Positions 1 to 7,552 of a stretch of 34,831 nt of DNA are shown one piece after another. How positions within the stretch are numbered: position 1 is the first letter of the stretch; each line of letters begins with the position of its first letter. The notes beneath the pieces were generated by a model. That model was not told the origin of the DNA and did not search any database. It worked only from the letters and a program-made list of their open reading frames with translations. The DNA comes from Bacteroidales bacterium (GTDB taxonomy: Bacteria > Bacteroidota > Bacteroidia > Bacteroidales > UBA932). Both the position numbers and the translations under genes were made by a program. The stretch covers positions 1-34,831 of the forward strand of contig JAFROJ010000066.1 of the NCBI GenBank assembly GCA_017429765.1, read 5' to 3'.

Positions 1-133
1 AAAAAATAATGCCGAATCTCTATCTGCCAAACGCACTTACCCACAAGGAAAGTGCTTCTTTTGGTCTGACCGAACTTTAGAAAAGTATGTTAAACGCCTG
101 AGAAATCGGGCAATAAACGAATATTATTTACGA
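1..133. other. Upstream region of the GH13 gene, no separate gene seen
   Basis: AT-rich leader ahead of the first gene. I see no tRNA, no convincing TAnnTTTG promoter box and no independent ORF. The reading frame of the GH13 gene stays open from base 2 to its ATG at 134, but the signal peptide begins at that ATG, so the open stretch is more likely chance or the tail of something outside the window than an N-terminal extension. Confidence 0.5.
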
Positions 134-1882
134 ATGAAACGTTATTTCCTTTTGGCGCTGGTCGCGGGAGCCATCCTGGTCCCGCCGTGGGACGCCGCCG
201 CCCAGAACTATCCCAAATGGCTTGACCGCTCGGTCTTTTACCAGATTTACCCCTCCTCCTACATGGATTCCGACGGGAACGGGATCGGGGACATCAAAGG
301 CATAATATCCAAACTCGACTACATCAAGAGTGTCGGCGTCACCGCGGTCTGGCTCAACCCGGTCTATGAGTCCGGATGGATGGACGGCGGCTATGATGTC
401 ATTGACTATTACAAGGTTGACCCTCGTTTCGGAACCAACACGGACATGGTCGAGCTCTTCTCCGAGGCCCACAAGAGAGGAATAAAGGTAATTATGGACC
501 TGGTCGCCGGACACACTAGCGACCGCAACCAATGGTTCCTCCAGTCGATGGAAAAGGATCCCAACCAGCGTTACAGCGACTATTACATCTGGACGGACGA
601 GATCAGCCAGAAAGACAAGGAGGATATCGCAGAAAGGTATCGCCAGGCCAACCCGAAATCCAGCACGATAGGGAAATTCGTGGAGAAGAACGCCCCCAGG
701 GCAAAGTATTACTACAAAAACTACTACGAGGCCCAGCCGGCGCTCAACTACGGCTTCGCCAACCCTGACCCGTCTCACCCTTGGGAGCAGCCCGTCGACG
801 CCCCCGGTCCCAGGGCCGTGTGGCAGGAGCTGCGGAACATCATGGTGTTCTGGTTCGACAAGGGAGCCGACGGGTTCCGGGTGGACATGGCCCAGAGCCT
901 CGTGAAGAATGATGAGGGGTTCAAGGTGACGAGCCGGATGTGGAAGGAGTTCACCACCTGGATGCACGCCAACTATCCCGACAATGTCCTGCTGGCCGAA
1001 TGGTCCGACCCAGAGGTGTCCCTCCCGATCGGCTTCAACGTGGATTTCTTCCTTCCATGGAGAAGCGCCACAGGCTACACCAAACTGATTCTCCCTGAGC
1101 CCTACGGGAAACACGCCACCAACTACTTCAACAAGGCTGGGCTGGGCGAGGTCCGGGAATTCGTTGATTACTACACCCGTACGCTCAAGACTGTAGGGGA
1201 CATCGGTTACATGGCCCCCCAGATCTCCAACCATGATGTCCAGAGGCCTAACATCCTGACCCGAAACACCATCGACCAGCTGAAAGTGGCGATCACATTC
1301 TTCCTCACCCTCAAGAGCATTCCCTTCATCTATTACGGGGACGAGATCGGCATGAAATACAACCCCGACGCCCCGGAGAAAGAGGGCTCGAGGGAGGTGT
1401 TCTCGTCAGGGTTCGTCAACGAGAGGTCCGGTTCCCGCACACCTATGCAGTGGACAAACGGGAAGAACGCGGGCTTCTCCACCTGCGCCCCGGAGGATCT
1501 CTTCCTCCCTGTGGATACCGACGGGGGCCTGCTGACAGTGGAGACTCAGGAGAATGACCCCAACTCGATGCTGAACCATGTACGGAAGGTGCTGGCCCTC
1601 CGCCAGGAGTCTCCCGCCATGAGCAACACGGGCGGCTGGGAATATGTCTCGGATCCGGACAAGCCCTATCCTATGGTGTACAAGCGGTTCGCCGGGGACG
1701 AGGTCTACATCGTGGCGCTTAACCCGAGCGGCAAGAAAGTCAAGGCGGACTTCAGTACCCTTGGAAGGGCACGCGCCGAGGTGTTCACGATGGTCGGGAA
1801 AGCAAAGTACAAGCTCGGCAAGGTGACCGACCGGATCGAGATGGGGCCTGTCAGCGCCGTTATCTACAAGATGGAAAGATAA
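134..1882 (+). CDS. Secreted alpha-amylase family (GH13) glycoside hydrolase
   Basis: Retaining alpha-glucan hydrolase of 582 aa, predicted to cleave alpha-glucosidic bonds in starch- or maltodextrin-like substrates outside the cytoplasm. Residues 1-24 form a signal peptide ending in AAAQ, which fixes the start at this ATG. The (beta/alpha)8 domain has the four classical GH13 regions: D122 to H127 (VAGH replaces the common VVNH), the nucleophile D251 in GFRVD, the acid/base E289 in LLAEW, and the transition-state stabiliser D368 after NH. The last 90 or so residues resemble the all-beta C-domain. Family membership is clear; substrate and product are not. No susC/susD-type genes lie beside it in the window, so it is not visibly part of a polysaccharide utilisation locus. 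The next gene on the same strand lies beyond a minus-strand tRNA. Confidence 0.95.
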   Translation: MKRYFLLALVAGAILVPPWDAAAQNYPKWLDRSVFYQIYPSSYMDSDGNGIGDIKGIISKLDYIKSVGVTAVWLNPVYESGWMDGGYDVIDYYKVDPRFGTNTDMVELFSEAHKRGIKVIMDLVAGHTSDRNQWFLQSMEKDPNQRYSDYYIWTDEISQKDKEDIAERYRQANPKSSTIGKFVEKNAPRAKYYYKNYYEAQPALNYGFANPDPSHPWEQPVDAPGPRAVWQELRNIMVFWFDKGADGFRVDMAQSLVKNDEGFKVTSRMWKEFTTWMHANYPDNVLLAEWSDPEVSLPIGFNVDFFLPWRSATGYTKLILPEPYGKHATNYFNKAGLGEVREFVDYYTRTLKTVGDIGYMAPQISNHDVQRPNILTRNTIDQLKVAITFFLTLKSIPFIYYGDEIGMKYNPDAPEKEGSREVFSSGFVNERSGSRTPMQWTNGKNAGFSTCAPEDLFLPVDTDGGLLTVETQENDPNSMLNHVRKVLALRQESPAMSNTGGWEYVSDPDKPYPMVYKRFAGDEVYIVALNPSGKKVKADFSTLGRARAEVFTMVGKAKYKLGKVTDRIEMGPVSAVIYKMER

Positions 1883-1916
1883 CAGGCACCCACGTTGCCG
1901 TAAGTGCCTGATTGTT
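1883..1916 (-). terminator. Hairpin between GH13 gene and tRNA-Pro, probable terminator
   Basis: Seven-base arms CAGGCAC (1883-1889) and GTGCCTG (1904-1910) flank a 14-base loop. On the minus strand the hairpin lies just past the tRNA 3' end and is followed by TTATCTTT; on the plus strand it follows the GH13 stop and is trailed by ATTGTT. It may serve both convergent transcripts. The T tracts are weak, so this is a moderate call. Confidence 0.45.
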
Positions 1917-1922
1917 AAAGTG

Positions 1923-1996
1923 TCGGGGTGAAAAGACTCGAACTTTCGACCCTCTGCTCCCAAAGCAGATGCGCTAGCCAACTGCGCCACACCCCG
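1923..1996 (-). tRNA. tRNA-Pro (anticodon UGG)
   Basis: Read on the minus strand, this 74-base gene folds into a full cloverleaf. The 7-bp acceptor stem is CGGGGTG with CACCCCG, the D stem is GCGC/GCGC, the anticodon stem is TCTGC/GCAGA around loop TTTGGGA (anticodon TGG), and the T loop is TTCGAGT on a stem with one G-T pair. The discriminator base is A. The 3' CCA is not encoded, since the following bases read CAC. A very good promoter lies six bases upstream. Confidence 0.97.
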
Positions 1997-2006
1997 ATGG
2001 GGACTG

Positions 2007-2038
2007 CAAATGTATCCCTTTTTTCGCGAAATGCCAAA
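2007..2038 (-). promoter_or_regulatory. Promoter of tRNA-Pro
   Basis: On the minus strand there is TTTG (2038-2035), a 20-base spacer, then TACATTTG (2014-2007). This is an exact match to the Bacteroides -33/-7 consensus. The expected transcription start is a few bases before the tRNA 5' end at 1996. It overlaps the divergent lolD-like promoter. Confidence 0.8.
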
Positions 2039-2053
2039 AAAAGAGTATCTTTG
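2022..2053 (+). promoter_or_regulatory. Promoter of the LolD-like ABC gene
   Basis: TTTC (2022-2025), a 20-base spacer, then TATCTTTG (2046-2053). The -7 box is perfect; the -33 box has one mismatch. The G of the -7 box is four bases before the ATG at 2058, so the transcript is probably leaderless or nearly so. Confidence 0.65.
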
Positions 2054-2057
2054 GGAC

Positions 2058-2717
2058 ATGATCATACAGGCGAAAGGAATAGAGAAGAGTTTCGGGGATC
2101 TTAAGGTCCTCAAGGGGATTGATTTCCAAGTCGGGAAATCCGAGGTCGTGTCCATCATGGGAGCTTCCGGGGCGGGGAAGTCCACCCTGCTCCAGATCCT
2201 GGGCACCCTCTCCACCCCTGACTCCGGCTCTCTGGAGATCGACGGCACCGATGTCCTCCATCTTCCGGGCAAGGAACTCTCCGCTTTCAGGAACCGCAGG
2301 ATAGGGTTCGTGTTCCAGTTCCACCACCTTCTCCCTGAGTTCAACGCCCTTGAGAATGTGATGATTCCGGCTTTCATCGCCGGCCGTTCCGACAAAGACT
2401 CCAAGGCCGCGTCCACGAGACTGCTGGAGGAGATGGGTCTCTCCGAGAGGATGGATCACAAGCCCTCTGAGCTTTCTGGTGGCGAGCAGCAGAGAGTCGC
2501 CATAGCCAGGGCCCTGGTCAATGAGCCGGCGATACTTTTCGCCGACGAGCCCTCCGGCAACCTCGACACCAAGACCAAGGCCGAGATCCATCAGTTATTC
2601 TTTGACCTGAGGGAGCGTCACGGGCAGACAATCGTCATCGTGACCCACGACCCCGAGCTGGCCGCCATGTGCGACCGTTCCCTCTTCATGAGGGACGGCT
2701 TGTTCGTTGAGGAATAA
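2058..2717 (+). CDS. LolD-like ABC transporter ATP-binding protein
   Basis: ATPase subunit (219 aa) of the MacB/LolD/FtsE branch of ABC transporters, which powers membrane-protein partners that extract lipoproteins or other substrates from the inner membrane. Walker A is G35-ASGAGKST, the signature LSGGE is at 139-143, Walker B ends at D163 followed by the catalytic E164, and the H-loop lies in VTHD near the C terminus. I chose the ATG at 2058, which starts [12 protein letters not shown], over an in-frame ATG at 2010. The earlier start would add 16 unrelated residues and place the -7 box inside the gene. No permease (LolC/LolE-like) gene is adjacent, so the partner must be encoded elsewhere. 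LolD is the best guess from length and sequence, but a MacB-type exporter ATPase is possible. Confidence 0.85.
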   Translation: MIIQAKGIEKSFGDLKVLKGIDFQVGKSEVVSIMGASGAGKSTLLQILGTLSTPDSGSLEIDGTDVLHLPGKELSAFRNRRIGFVFQFHHLLPEFNALENVMIPAFIAGRSDKDSKAASTRLLEEMGLSERMDHKPSELSGGEQQRVAIARALVNEPAILFADEPSGNLDTKTKAEIHQLFFDLRERHGQTIVIVTHDPELAAMCDRSLFMRDGLFVEE

Positions 2718-2737
2718 AGGGACAGCATTCCGGGAGG

Positions 2738-4060
2738 CTACCAGCCGGCCAGATTGAATAGCGCTGTCGGCAGTAGCAGGAGGAGGCCCAGGACCAGCAG
2801 GGCCAGGGTCATTTTCCATATCCATCTAACCCATTCCGAGTAGGGGATCCGGGCCATCGCGAGGGCGGCCACGAGGACGCCAGATGTGGGTGTGACCATA
2901 TTCGTGAAACCGTCTCCGAACTGGAAGGCGAGGACCATCGACTGGCGGGAGACCCCGACCAGGTCGGAGAAGGGAGCCATGATCGGGATGGTTATCGCCG
3001 CCTTCGCCGTCGCGCTGGGTATCAGGAAGTTGATCACAGCCTGGATGCCGTACATCGCCGAGAGGGAGCCGATCCGGCCGCTTCCCTCCAACCCTTCCTG
3101 CATCGAGTGGAGAAGGCTGTCGATGACCTTGCCGTCCTGGAGTATGACTATGATCCCTGAGGCGAATCCCACCACCAGGGCGGCGGAAAGGATGTCCTTG
3201 GCCCCGGCCATCAGCTCATCGACCACCTTCCCGGCCGGGAAGCCGGCTATGATCCCGCAGACTATCCCCATCGCGAGGAACAGGCCGGTGATCTCCGGAA
3301 GGTACCAGTCGAGGCGGGTGACGCCGACAATCAGGGCGACGACAGTCACCCCTAGAGTCGCCAGGATCCAGGACTGGCGCCTGGTAAGTGGCTTGGCCTC
3401 AATGGCTTCCTCTGCCAGCGAGGCTTTCTTGGTCTTGCGGGCGTAAAACACCACGATAATGGCCAGGAGAACCGTCAGGAAGGCCCAGCAGAAGAGTCTG
3501 TAACCCATCCCGGAGAATAACGGAAGATCCGCCATCCCCTGGGCTACACCCACAGTGAAGGGATTCAGGAAGGCGCTGGAGAAGCCCACGTTGGAGGCCA
3601 CATAGACGACCAGCATCCCCATGAAAGCGTCATATCCCATCGACACCGCCAGAGGGACCACTATCCCCACGAATGGGATGGTCTCCTCGCTCATCCCGAA
3701 CACGGCGCCTCCGAGGGAGAAGAGGACCGTCAACACCACCAGCACGATAATGTCCCTTTTCCCGATCAGGGCGATAAGGCGCTTGATCCCGGCCTCGACA
3801 GCCCCGGTGGCGTTCAGCAGCCAGAAAGCCCCGCCCACGACGAGAATGAATATGATGATCCCGGCCTGCTTGACGAAGCCGTGGTAGATCGCTGGGAACA
3901 CCTGCCAGGTCTGCGGGACGGAGTCCACGGCCTCGTAGGTGACAGTCCCGTCGTCGGCCTTGATATATTGCCCTCCGGGCATGAACCATGTCATCACCGC
4001 ACACAGGACGATGATCGCGGCGATGATGACGTAGGTGTTAGGCGCTTTCAGTTTCCTCAT
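2738..4060 (-). CDS. YfcC/DcuC-family (C4-dicarboxylate anaerobic carrier type) membrane transporter
   Basis: Integral inner-membrane carrier of 440 aa with about 12 hydrophobic segments. It begins with the family-typical pattern of an N-terminal helix ending in TWFMPGGQY, and has GMSEETIPFVGIVVPLA and a second-half INFLIPSATAKAAITIPIMAP segment resembling the YfcC/ArcD-like group of Pfam C4-dicarboxylate anaerobic carriers. Substrates of this group are mostly untested; dicarboxylates, basic amino acids or peptides are possible. Its ATG overlaps the TGA of the upstream FAD oxidoreductase by four bases (ATGA), so the two are probably translationally coupled. The gene ends 20 bases from the convergent LolD-like gene, with no clear terminator between them. 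Confidence 0.85.
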   Translation of the reverse strand: MRKLKAPNTYVIIAAIIVLCAVMTWFMPGGQYIKADDGTVTYEAVDSVPQTWQVFPAIYHGFVKQAGIIIFILVVGGAFWLLNATGAVEAGIKRLIALIGKRDIIVLVVLTVLFSLGGAVFGMSEETIPFVGIVVPLAVSMGYDAFMGMLVVYVASNVGFSSAFLNPFTVGVAQGMADLPLFSGMGYRLFCWAFLTVLLAIIVVFYARKTKKASLAEEAIEAKPLTRRQSWILATLGVTVVALIVGVTRLDWYLPEITGLFLAMGIVCGIIAGFPAGKVVDELMAGAKDILSAALVVGFASGIIVILQDGKVIDSLLHSMQEGLEGSGRIGSLSAMYGIQAVINFLIPSATAKAAITIPIMAPFSDLVGVSRQSMVLAFQFGDGFTNMVTPTSGVLVAALAMARIPYSEWVRWIWKMTLALLVLGLLLLLPTALFNLAGW

Positions 4061-5943
4061 CGCTCTGCGTGATGGTCAGGCACACCCTCCTCCATCAAGG
4101 CTTTAAGCTCTTCGAGATGGGATTTGTAGATCCCTCTGGGGGTGGCCCTGTGGCTCTTGCACAGTGAGGCCGCCATCCCCACGACCTCTCCCATCATCCC
4201 GCCGGTTCGCATGACCCGGACGGTTCCGAGGGCGACGTGCGTCACGCTGATGTCCCTGCCTGCCATCATGAGGTTCTTGATGTTCCGAGAATACAGGCAG
4301 CGGAAGGGGACGGCGAAGGGTTTGTGGCGGGTGGTGTTGCTGACCGCCCTGAAAGGCTCCTCGCCCTCCATCCCCGGCTCGACCTTCGGGTAGTGGAGGT
4401 CCATCCCCCAGGTTGTGGTGAAGGTACCGTCCTCATATTCAACACCTTCAATAAGATCCTGCTCTTTGAGGATCACGTCCCCGAGGAGTCTCCTGGACTC
4501 TCTCTTCCCTCCGATGCAGGCCACCCACTCAAGGCTCTTGTCCTTGAACTCTTCCTTGAAGGGATCGTTGTTTTTCAGATAGGCCCAGTTGCCGAACACG
4601 GCCCTGAGCCCATGGTCCCTGATGTGCTCTATCTCATTGACCTGATCCTTCCCGAGTCCGGTCTCCCAGTCCCACTCGCCGTGGATGATGGGGATGCAGG
4701 TGCTGTCGCTGAAAGTCATGGCCCACGGACACTCGGGGAAATCCTCAGGCTCATCCTTGGCGGTGGCGTACCATTGGACAGATGTGCCCATGGTCATCAT
4801 GTCAGGCTCCTCCGGGGCCCGGGGCTCGCCGGTCTCGGCCTTGCTCTCCCGGCCCATCCTCCAGTCGGCCCCGGCAAGGAAGCCGAGGTTGCCGTCGCCG
4901 GTGCAGTCGGCGAAGAGTTTGCCCTTGATGACTATCTCCTCGCTTGTGGATATGTCTTTGGCGACCACTTTGCGGATCTTCCCGAGGAAGGTCTTCGCCG
5001 AGATCACCTCCTTGTTGAGAAAGAGGGTGATGTTGGGCTCGGCGAGGACGGCGTTCAGTTTCATGTCATCCTCGTAGTTCGAGGCCGGTCCGGCGTTGTG
5101 GATCGCTTTCTCGGGGTGCTCGGCGAGGGTCTTGAGGATCCTCTCGCTCCTCGGGGAGCCCGGGTCGGCGAGAGCCTCGTGGCGGGTCCAGTAGCCGACA
5201 CCGCCGATCTCGTCCATCAGTTTCCCCAGTTTCGGGTACGGCTCCTGGTAGATCAGGCCGGAGAGGCCCACCCTGATCTCGGAGGAGTTGTTGCCTCCCA
5301 GCACGGGCCGGTTCTGGATGAGGGCGACCTTGCAGCCGAGCCTCGCCGCGGAGATGGCGGAGGTAATTCCCGCTATTCCGCCACCGACGACCACGAGGTC
5401 GTATTTCCCGGCCTTGGCGGGTCGTTTCAGGCCGAGGAGTTTCCGCCTCACCGCGGCGTTCAGCTCCGGGGCGGGGGAGTCGAGGTCATTTGTCATGAAT
5501 ATGGCGTCGCACCTCCCGTCGAATCCTGTCAGGTCGTGGAGAGTGATAATGTTCTTACCCTCAACAAGTTCCACGGTACCTCCGTCCTGCCAGGCCCATT
5601 CCTCTGTCTTGGTGCCGAAGACGGCGTCAGCGGCCTTGCCGTTGACAATCACCTGGAACCTTCCGGGACTTTCCTCGCGTCCCCAGGACCTTGTCCAGTC
5701 CCTTGTCCTCACCCAGAGGCGATAGACTCCGGGGGAGGGTGCGGTGAAGATTGTCCGGGCGTCGGCCACAGGTTTCCCGAGGCCGTGCGCTATCATGTAG
5801 GGGGATCCCATCCGGGCCGTGGACTGGTTGTCGTTGGTCCAGCCGCCGGGGGCCACGAAACCCTCGGCCTCCAGGAACACGACCTGGGCCGGGGCCGACA
5901 ATGACAAGAGAACGCTAACGAGAAGAGACAGAAAATGTTTCAT
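4057..5943 (-). CDS. Secreted FAD-dependent oxidoreductase with N-terminal beta-sandwich-like domain
   Basis: Protein of 628 aa. Residues 1-19 are a signal peptide (MKHFLSLLVSVLLSLSAPA), which sets the start at 5943 rather than at an in-frame ATG at 5997. Residues 20-155 look like a carbohydrate-binding or jelly-roll module, rich in aromatic and Gly residues. Residues 181-192 carry the dinucleotide-binding motif VVVGGGIAG of the FAD_oxidored (PF12831) family, followed by GGNNSSEIRVG, a second glycine-rich FAD contact (FADCTGDGNLG), and a C-terminal MMAGRDIS...GTVRVMRTGGMMGE block typical of that family. The reaction is unknown; oxidation of a sugar or sugar derivative in the periplasm is a fair guess. 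It overlaps the YfcC-type carrier gene by four bases, which suggests the carrier imports the product or a related compound. Confidence 0.85.
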   Translation of the reverse strand: MKHFLSLLVSVLLSLSAPAQVVFLEAEGFVAPGGWTNDNQSTARMGSPYMIAHGLGKPVADARTIFTAPSPGVYRLWVRTRDWTRSWGREESPGRFQVIVNGKAADAVFGTKTEEWAWQDGGTVELVEGKNIITLHDLTGFDGRCDAIFMTNDLDSPAPELNAAVRRKLLGLKRPAKAGKYDLVVVGGGIAGITSAISAARLGCKVALIQNRPVLGGNNSSEIRVGLSGLIYQEPYPKLGKLMDEIGGVGYWTRHEALADPGSPRSERILKTLAEHPEKAIHNAGPASNYEDDMKLNAVLAEPNITLFLNKEVISAKTFLGKIRKVVAKDISTSEEIVIKGKLFADCTGDGNLGFLAGADWRMGRESKAETGEPRAPEEPDMMTMGTSVQWYATAKDEPEDFPECPWAMTFSDSTCIPIIHGEWDWETGLGKDQVNEIEHIRDHGLRAVFGNWAYLKNNDPFKEEFKDKSLEWVACIGGKRESRRLLGDVILKEQDLIEGVEYEDGTFTTTWGMDLHYPKVEPGMEGEEPFRAVSNTTRHKPFAVPFRCLYSRNIKNLMMAGRDISVTHVALGTVRVMRTGGMMGEVVGMAASLCKSHRATPRGIYKSHLEELKALMEEGVPDHHAER

Positions 5944-5947
5944 GTCA

Positions 5948-5955
5948 TAAAGATA
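5948..5955 (-). promoter_or_regulatory. Possible -7 box for the FAD oxidoreductase gene
   Basis: On the minus strand TATCTTTA lies four bases ahead of the ATG at 5943. It differs from TAnnTTTG only in the last base. I do not see a convincing -33 box. It lies just downstream of the terminator of the sigma-factor operon, where a new promoter would be expected. Confidence 0.3.
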
Positions 5956-5994
5956 AGCAAAAAAATAAAAGGCGAACCTCACGGCGCGCCTTTT
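5956..5994 (-). terminator. Intrinsic terminator of the ECF sigma/Spy-like operon
   Basis: Arms AAAAGGCG (5994-5987 as read on the minus strand) and CGCCTTTT (5974-5967) flank a 12-base loop and run into TTTTATTTTTTT on the minus strand. This is a classical stem plus T tract about 30 bases past the stop of the Spy-like gene and just before the FAD oxidoreductase gene. Confidence 0.75.
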
Positions 5995-6024
5995 CATGAC
6001 AGACTACTAGTTTTAGTGTAAGTG

Positions 6025-6504
6025 TCACTTTTTGTCGGTTTTGCTATTTTCGTTCCTATTTAGTCTGTGAATTTGCTGTCTGCGGAAACTCTCCTCGGCG
6101 ATGTGCAGTTTGGCGATCTTCTCGTTGGAGAGGATCTTCCTGTACTCGGCGGTGTACTTGATCTCGATCCCCTCTCCGGCCTTCCGGGCCTCAAGGTATT
6201 TGTCGAGCAAGACACCTATCTCCTTGTCGTCCTTACCGGCCTTGAGACCCTGGTCGAGGGCGATGTAGGCCTCGGCGGTACGTTTCCAGGACTGCCTTGT
6301 CTCGGCCTCAGCCTTGTTGTAGACGGGCCAGAACTTCTCGGCCTCGGCGGGCGTGAGATCCATGGCTCCGGTCAGGTAGGCGATCTTCTCGGCCTTCATC
6401 CTGTCCTCCCAACCCCGGTCGTTCCTGTGCTCCTGGGCTGAGAGATTCCTCGTGACGCACATTGTGGCGAGGAATATTATTGTCAGTGTGATAAACTTTC
6501 TCAT
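6025..6504 (-). CDS. Spy/CpxP-like periplasmic protein (LTxxQ-type)
   Basis: Small exported protein of 159 aa. The N-terminal 23 residues form a signal peptide ending in LSAQ. The mature part is helical and charged, with MDLTPAEAEKFWPVYNKAE, a pattern common to Spy/CpxP-like proteins of Bacteroidota, where it marks the first long helix. Spy-family proteins act as periplasmic chaperones or metal/stress sensors; here the role is inferred. It is the last gene of a three-gene operon after an ECF sigma factor and a one-helix membrane protein, seven bases after the latter. This fits an envelope-stress output or a signal modulator. A strong terminator follows. Confidence 0.75.
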   Translation of the reverse strand: MRKFITLTIIFLATMCVTRNLSAQEHRNDRGWEDRMKAEKIAYLTGAMDLTPAEAEKFWPVYNKAEAETRQSWKRTAEAYIALDQGLKAGKDDKEIGVLLDKYLEARKAGEGIEIKYTAEYRKILSNEKIAKLHIAEESFRRQQIHRLNRNENSKTDKK

Positions 6505-6511
6505 GGCTGTT

Positions 6512-6910
6512 CTATCTGATGTCCCCGGCGTAGGCGACGCGCTCCGGATTCACGCCGGACTCGATAAGGTAATTGATGATGTCCTCGTCGGTGACCTCCT
6601 CGGCCTCGGACTCGAGGACGTTGTAGATGGTCGAGGGGCTGGTGAAGGAGACCATCTCCACATAGCTGGACTCGAAGGAGCCAGGGTCTGGGGAGGCGGT
6701 GTGGCGAAGAACCGAGTTCCCGATCACGAGGACGGCGGCGAAACTGGCCGCGAGGGCGAGGTAAGGCCTTACCTTGCCCCAGTCCAGGCGGCGGGACACC
6801 TCCGTCGAGGGGATGGACTCCAGGCGGCTCTTGAGGCTGTCGAAATAGCCTTCAGGAACCCCCATGGAGGGCTTTCCCACTTTCTCGAGTATGTCTTTTC
6901 CGATTTCCAT
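6512..6910 (-). CDS. Single-helix membrane protein, probable anti-sigma factor
   Basis: Protein of 132 aa with no recognised named domain. Residues 1-45 are predicted cytoplasmic and contain VPEGYFDSLKSRL, a motif seen at the start of many Bacteroidota proteins encoded directly after ECF sigma genes. One transmembrane helix lies at about 49-66 (RPYLALAASFAAVLVIGN), followed by a periplasmic tail that ends in an acidic segment (EEVTDEDIINYLIESG). There is no zinc-binding HxxxCxxC motif, so it is not a ZAS-type anti-sigma factor. The anti-sigma role is inferred from position 40 bases after the sigma gene and from topology. Confidence 0.65.
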   Translation of the reverse strand: MEIGKDILEKVGKPSMGVPEGYFDSLKSRLESIPSTEVSRRLDWGKVRPYLALAASFAAVLVIGNSVLRHTASPDPGSFESSYVEMVSFTSPSTIYNVLESEAEEVTDEDIINYLIESGVNPERVAYAGDIR

Positions 6911-6950
6911 TTCCGATATTTTGACAATGAATTGGTTATTAGGTTTAAAA

Positions 6951-7493
6951 TCATTTTAATTTTTTCTCCAGATCCGCCTTGATTTTCTCCGAGGCGAAGT
7001 GGTACGAGGCCTTAAGCGCCCCGACGGAGGTACCCAGGATCTCGGAGATGTCTTCGTAGGACATCTCGTCGAACCATCTCATAATGAACACTGTACGTTG
7101 CTTTGCAGGGAGCTTTTGGACCGCTTTCATCAAGTCCCTCTGGAGACGGTCGCCATCCAGGTGGATGTCCTCGTCGATCCTGTCCTCCATCTTGGAGGAG
7201 ATGCTCTCGAACTGGAGGGCGGAACGTATCTTCATCTTCTGGAGGAAGTTGAGGGATTCGTTGGTGGCGACCCGGTAGATCCAGGTGTAGAGTTGGGAGT
7301 CTCCCCTGAATGTCGGGAGCGCGTTCCAGATCTTTATGAATATCTCCTGGAGGAGGTCATCGGTGTCCTCGTGAGAGCACAGGAATCGCCGGACATGCCA
7401 GTAGAGTCTTTCGCTGTAAGATTCAACAATCTCCGTGAAAGCCGCCTCCCTTCGTCCCGATTTGTACAAGTCGAGTATTTCCTTGTCAGTCAT
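6951..7493 (-). CDS. ECF-type RNA polymerase sigma factor
   Basis: Sigma-70 family protein of 180 aa with region 2 at about residues 15-85 (YWHVRRFL...[20 protein letters not shown]...[17 protein letters not shown]) and region 4 at about 120-172 ([45 protein letters not shown]), joined by a short linker. It would direct RNA polymerase to a small regulon, probably linked to envelope state given its downstream neighbours (one-helix membrane protein and Spy-like protein). It is divergent from lepA across 59 bases in which both promoters overlap. Its own promoter looks like a primary-sigma (-33/-7) promoter, so basal expression need not depend on itself. Confidence 0.93.
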   Translation of the reverse strand: MTDKEILDLYKSGRREAAFTEIVESYSERLYWHVRRFLCSHEDTDDLLQEIFIKIWNALPTFRGDSQLYTWIYRVATNESLNFLQKMKIRSALQFESISSKMEDRIDEDIHLDGDRLQRDLMKAVQKLPAKQRTVFIMRWFDEMSYEDISEILGTSVGALKASYHFASEKIKADLEKKLK

Positions 7494-7516
7494 ACCTCTT
7501 CGTGAACCCTTCCATC

Positions 7517-7547
7517 TTTCAAATGTACGACATTTTGATTATTTTTG
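7517..7547 (+). promoter_or_regulatory. Promoter of lepA
   Basis: TTTC (7517-7520), a 19-base spacer, then TATTTTTG (7540-7547). The -7 box matches TAnnTTTG exactly and ends five bases before the lepA ATG at 7553, which predicts a leader of only a base or two. Confidence 0.65.
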
Positions 7548-7551
7548 CAAT
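7520..7551 (-). promoter_or_regulatory. Promoter of the ECF sigma gene, overlapping the lepA promoter
   Basis: Minus-strand ATTG (7551-7548), a 20-base spacer, then TACATTTG (7527-7520). The -7 box is a perfect TAnnTTTG and would start transcription about 22 bases before the sigma ATG. The two divergent promoters occupy the same 35 bases. Confidence 0.6.
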
Positions 7552-7552
7552 C

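Noticed and set aside
2-133. In-frame extension of the GH13 gene to the left edge
   Set aside because: The frame is open, but the signal peptide begins at the ATG at 134; an extension would place 44 unrelated residues before it.
134-1882. GH13 gene as part of a starch utilisation (sus-like) locus
   Set aside because: No susC/susD-type, SusE/F-like or regulator genes lie next to it in the window.
2010-2057. Earlier start for the LolD-like gene
   Set aside because: It would add 16 residues not seen in the family and include the promoter in the coding region.
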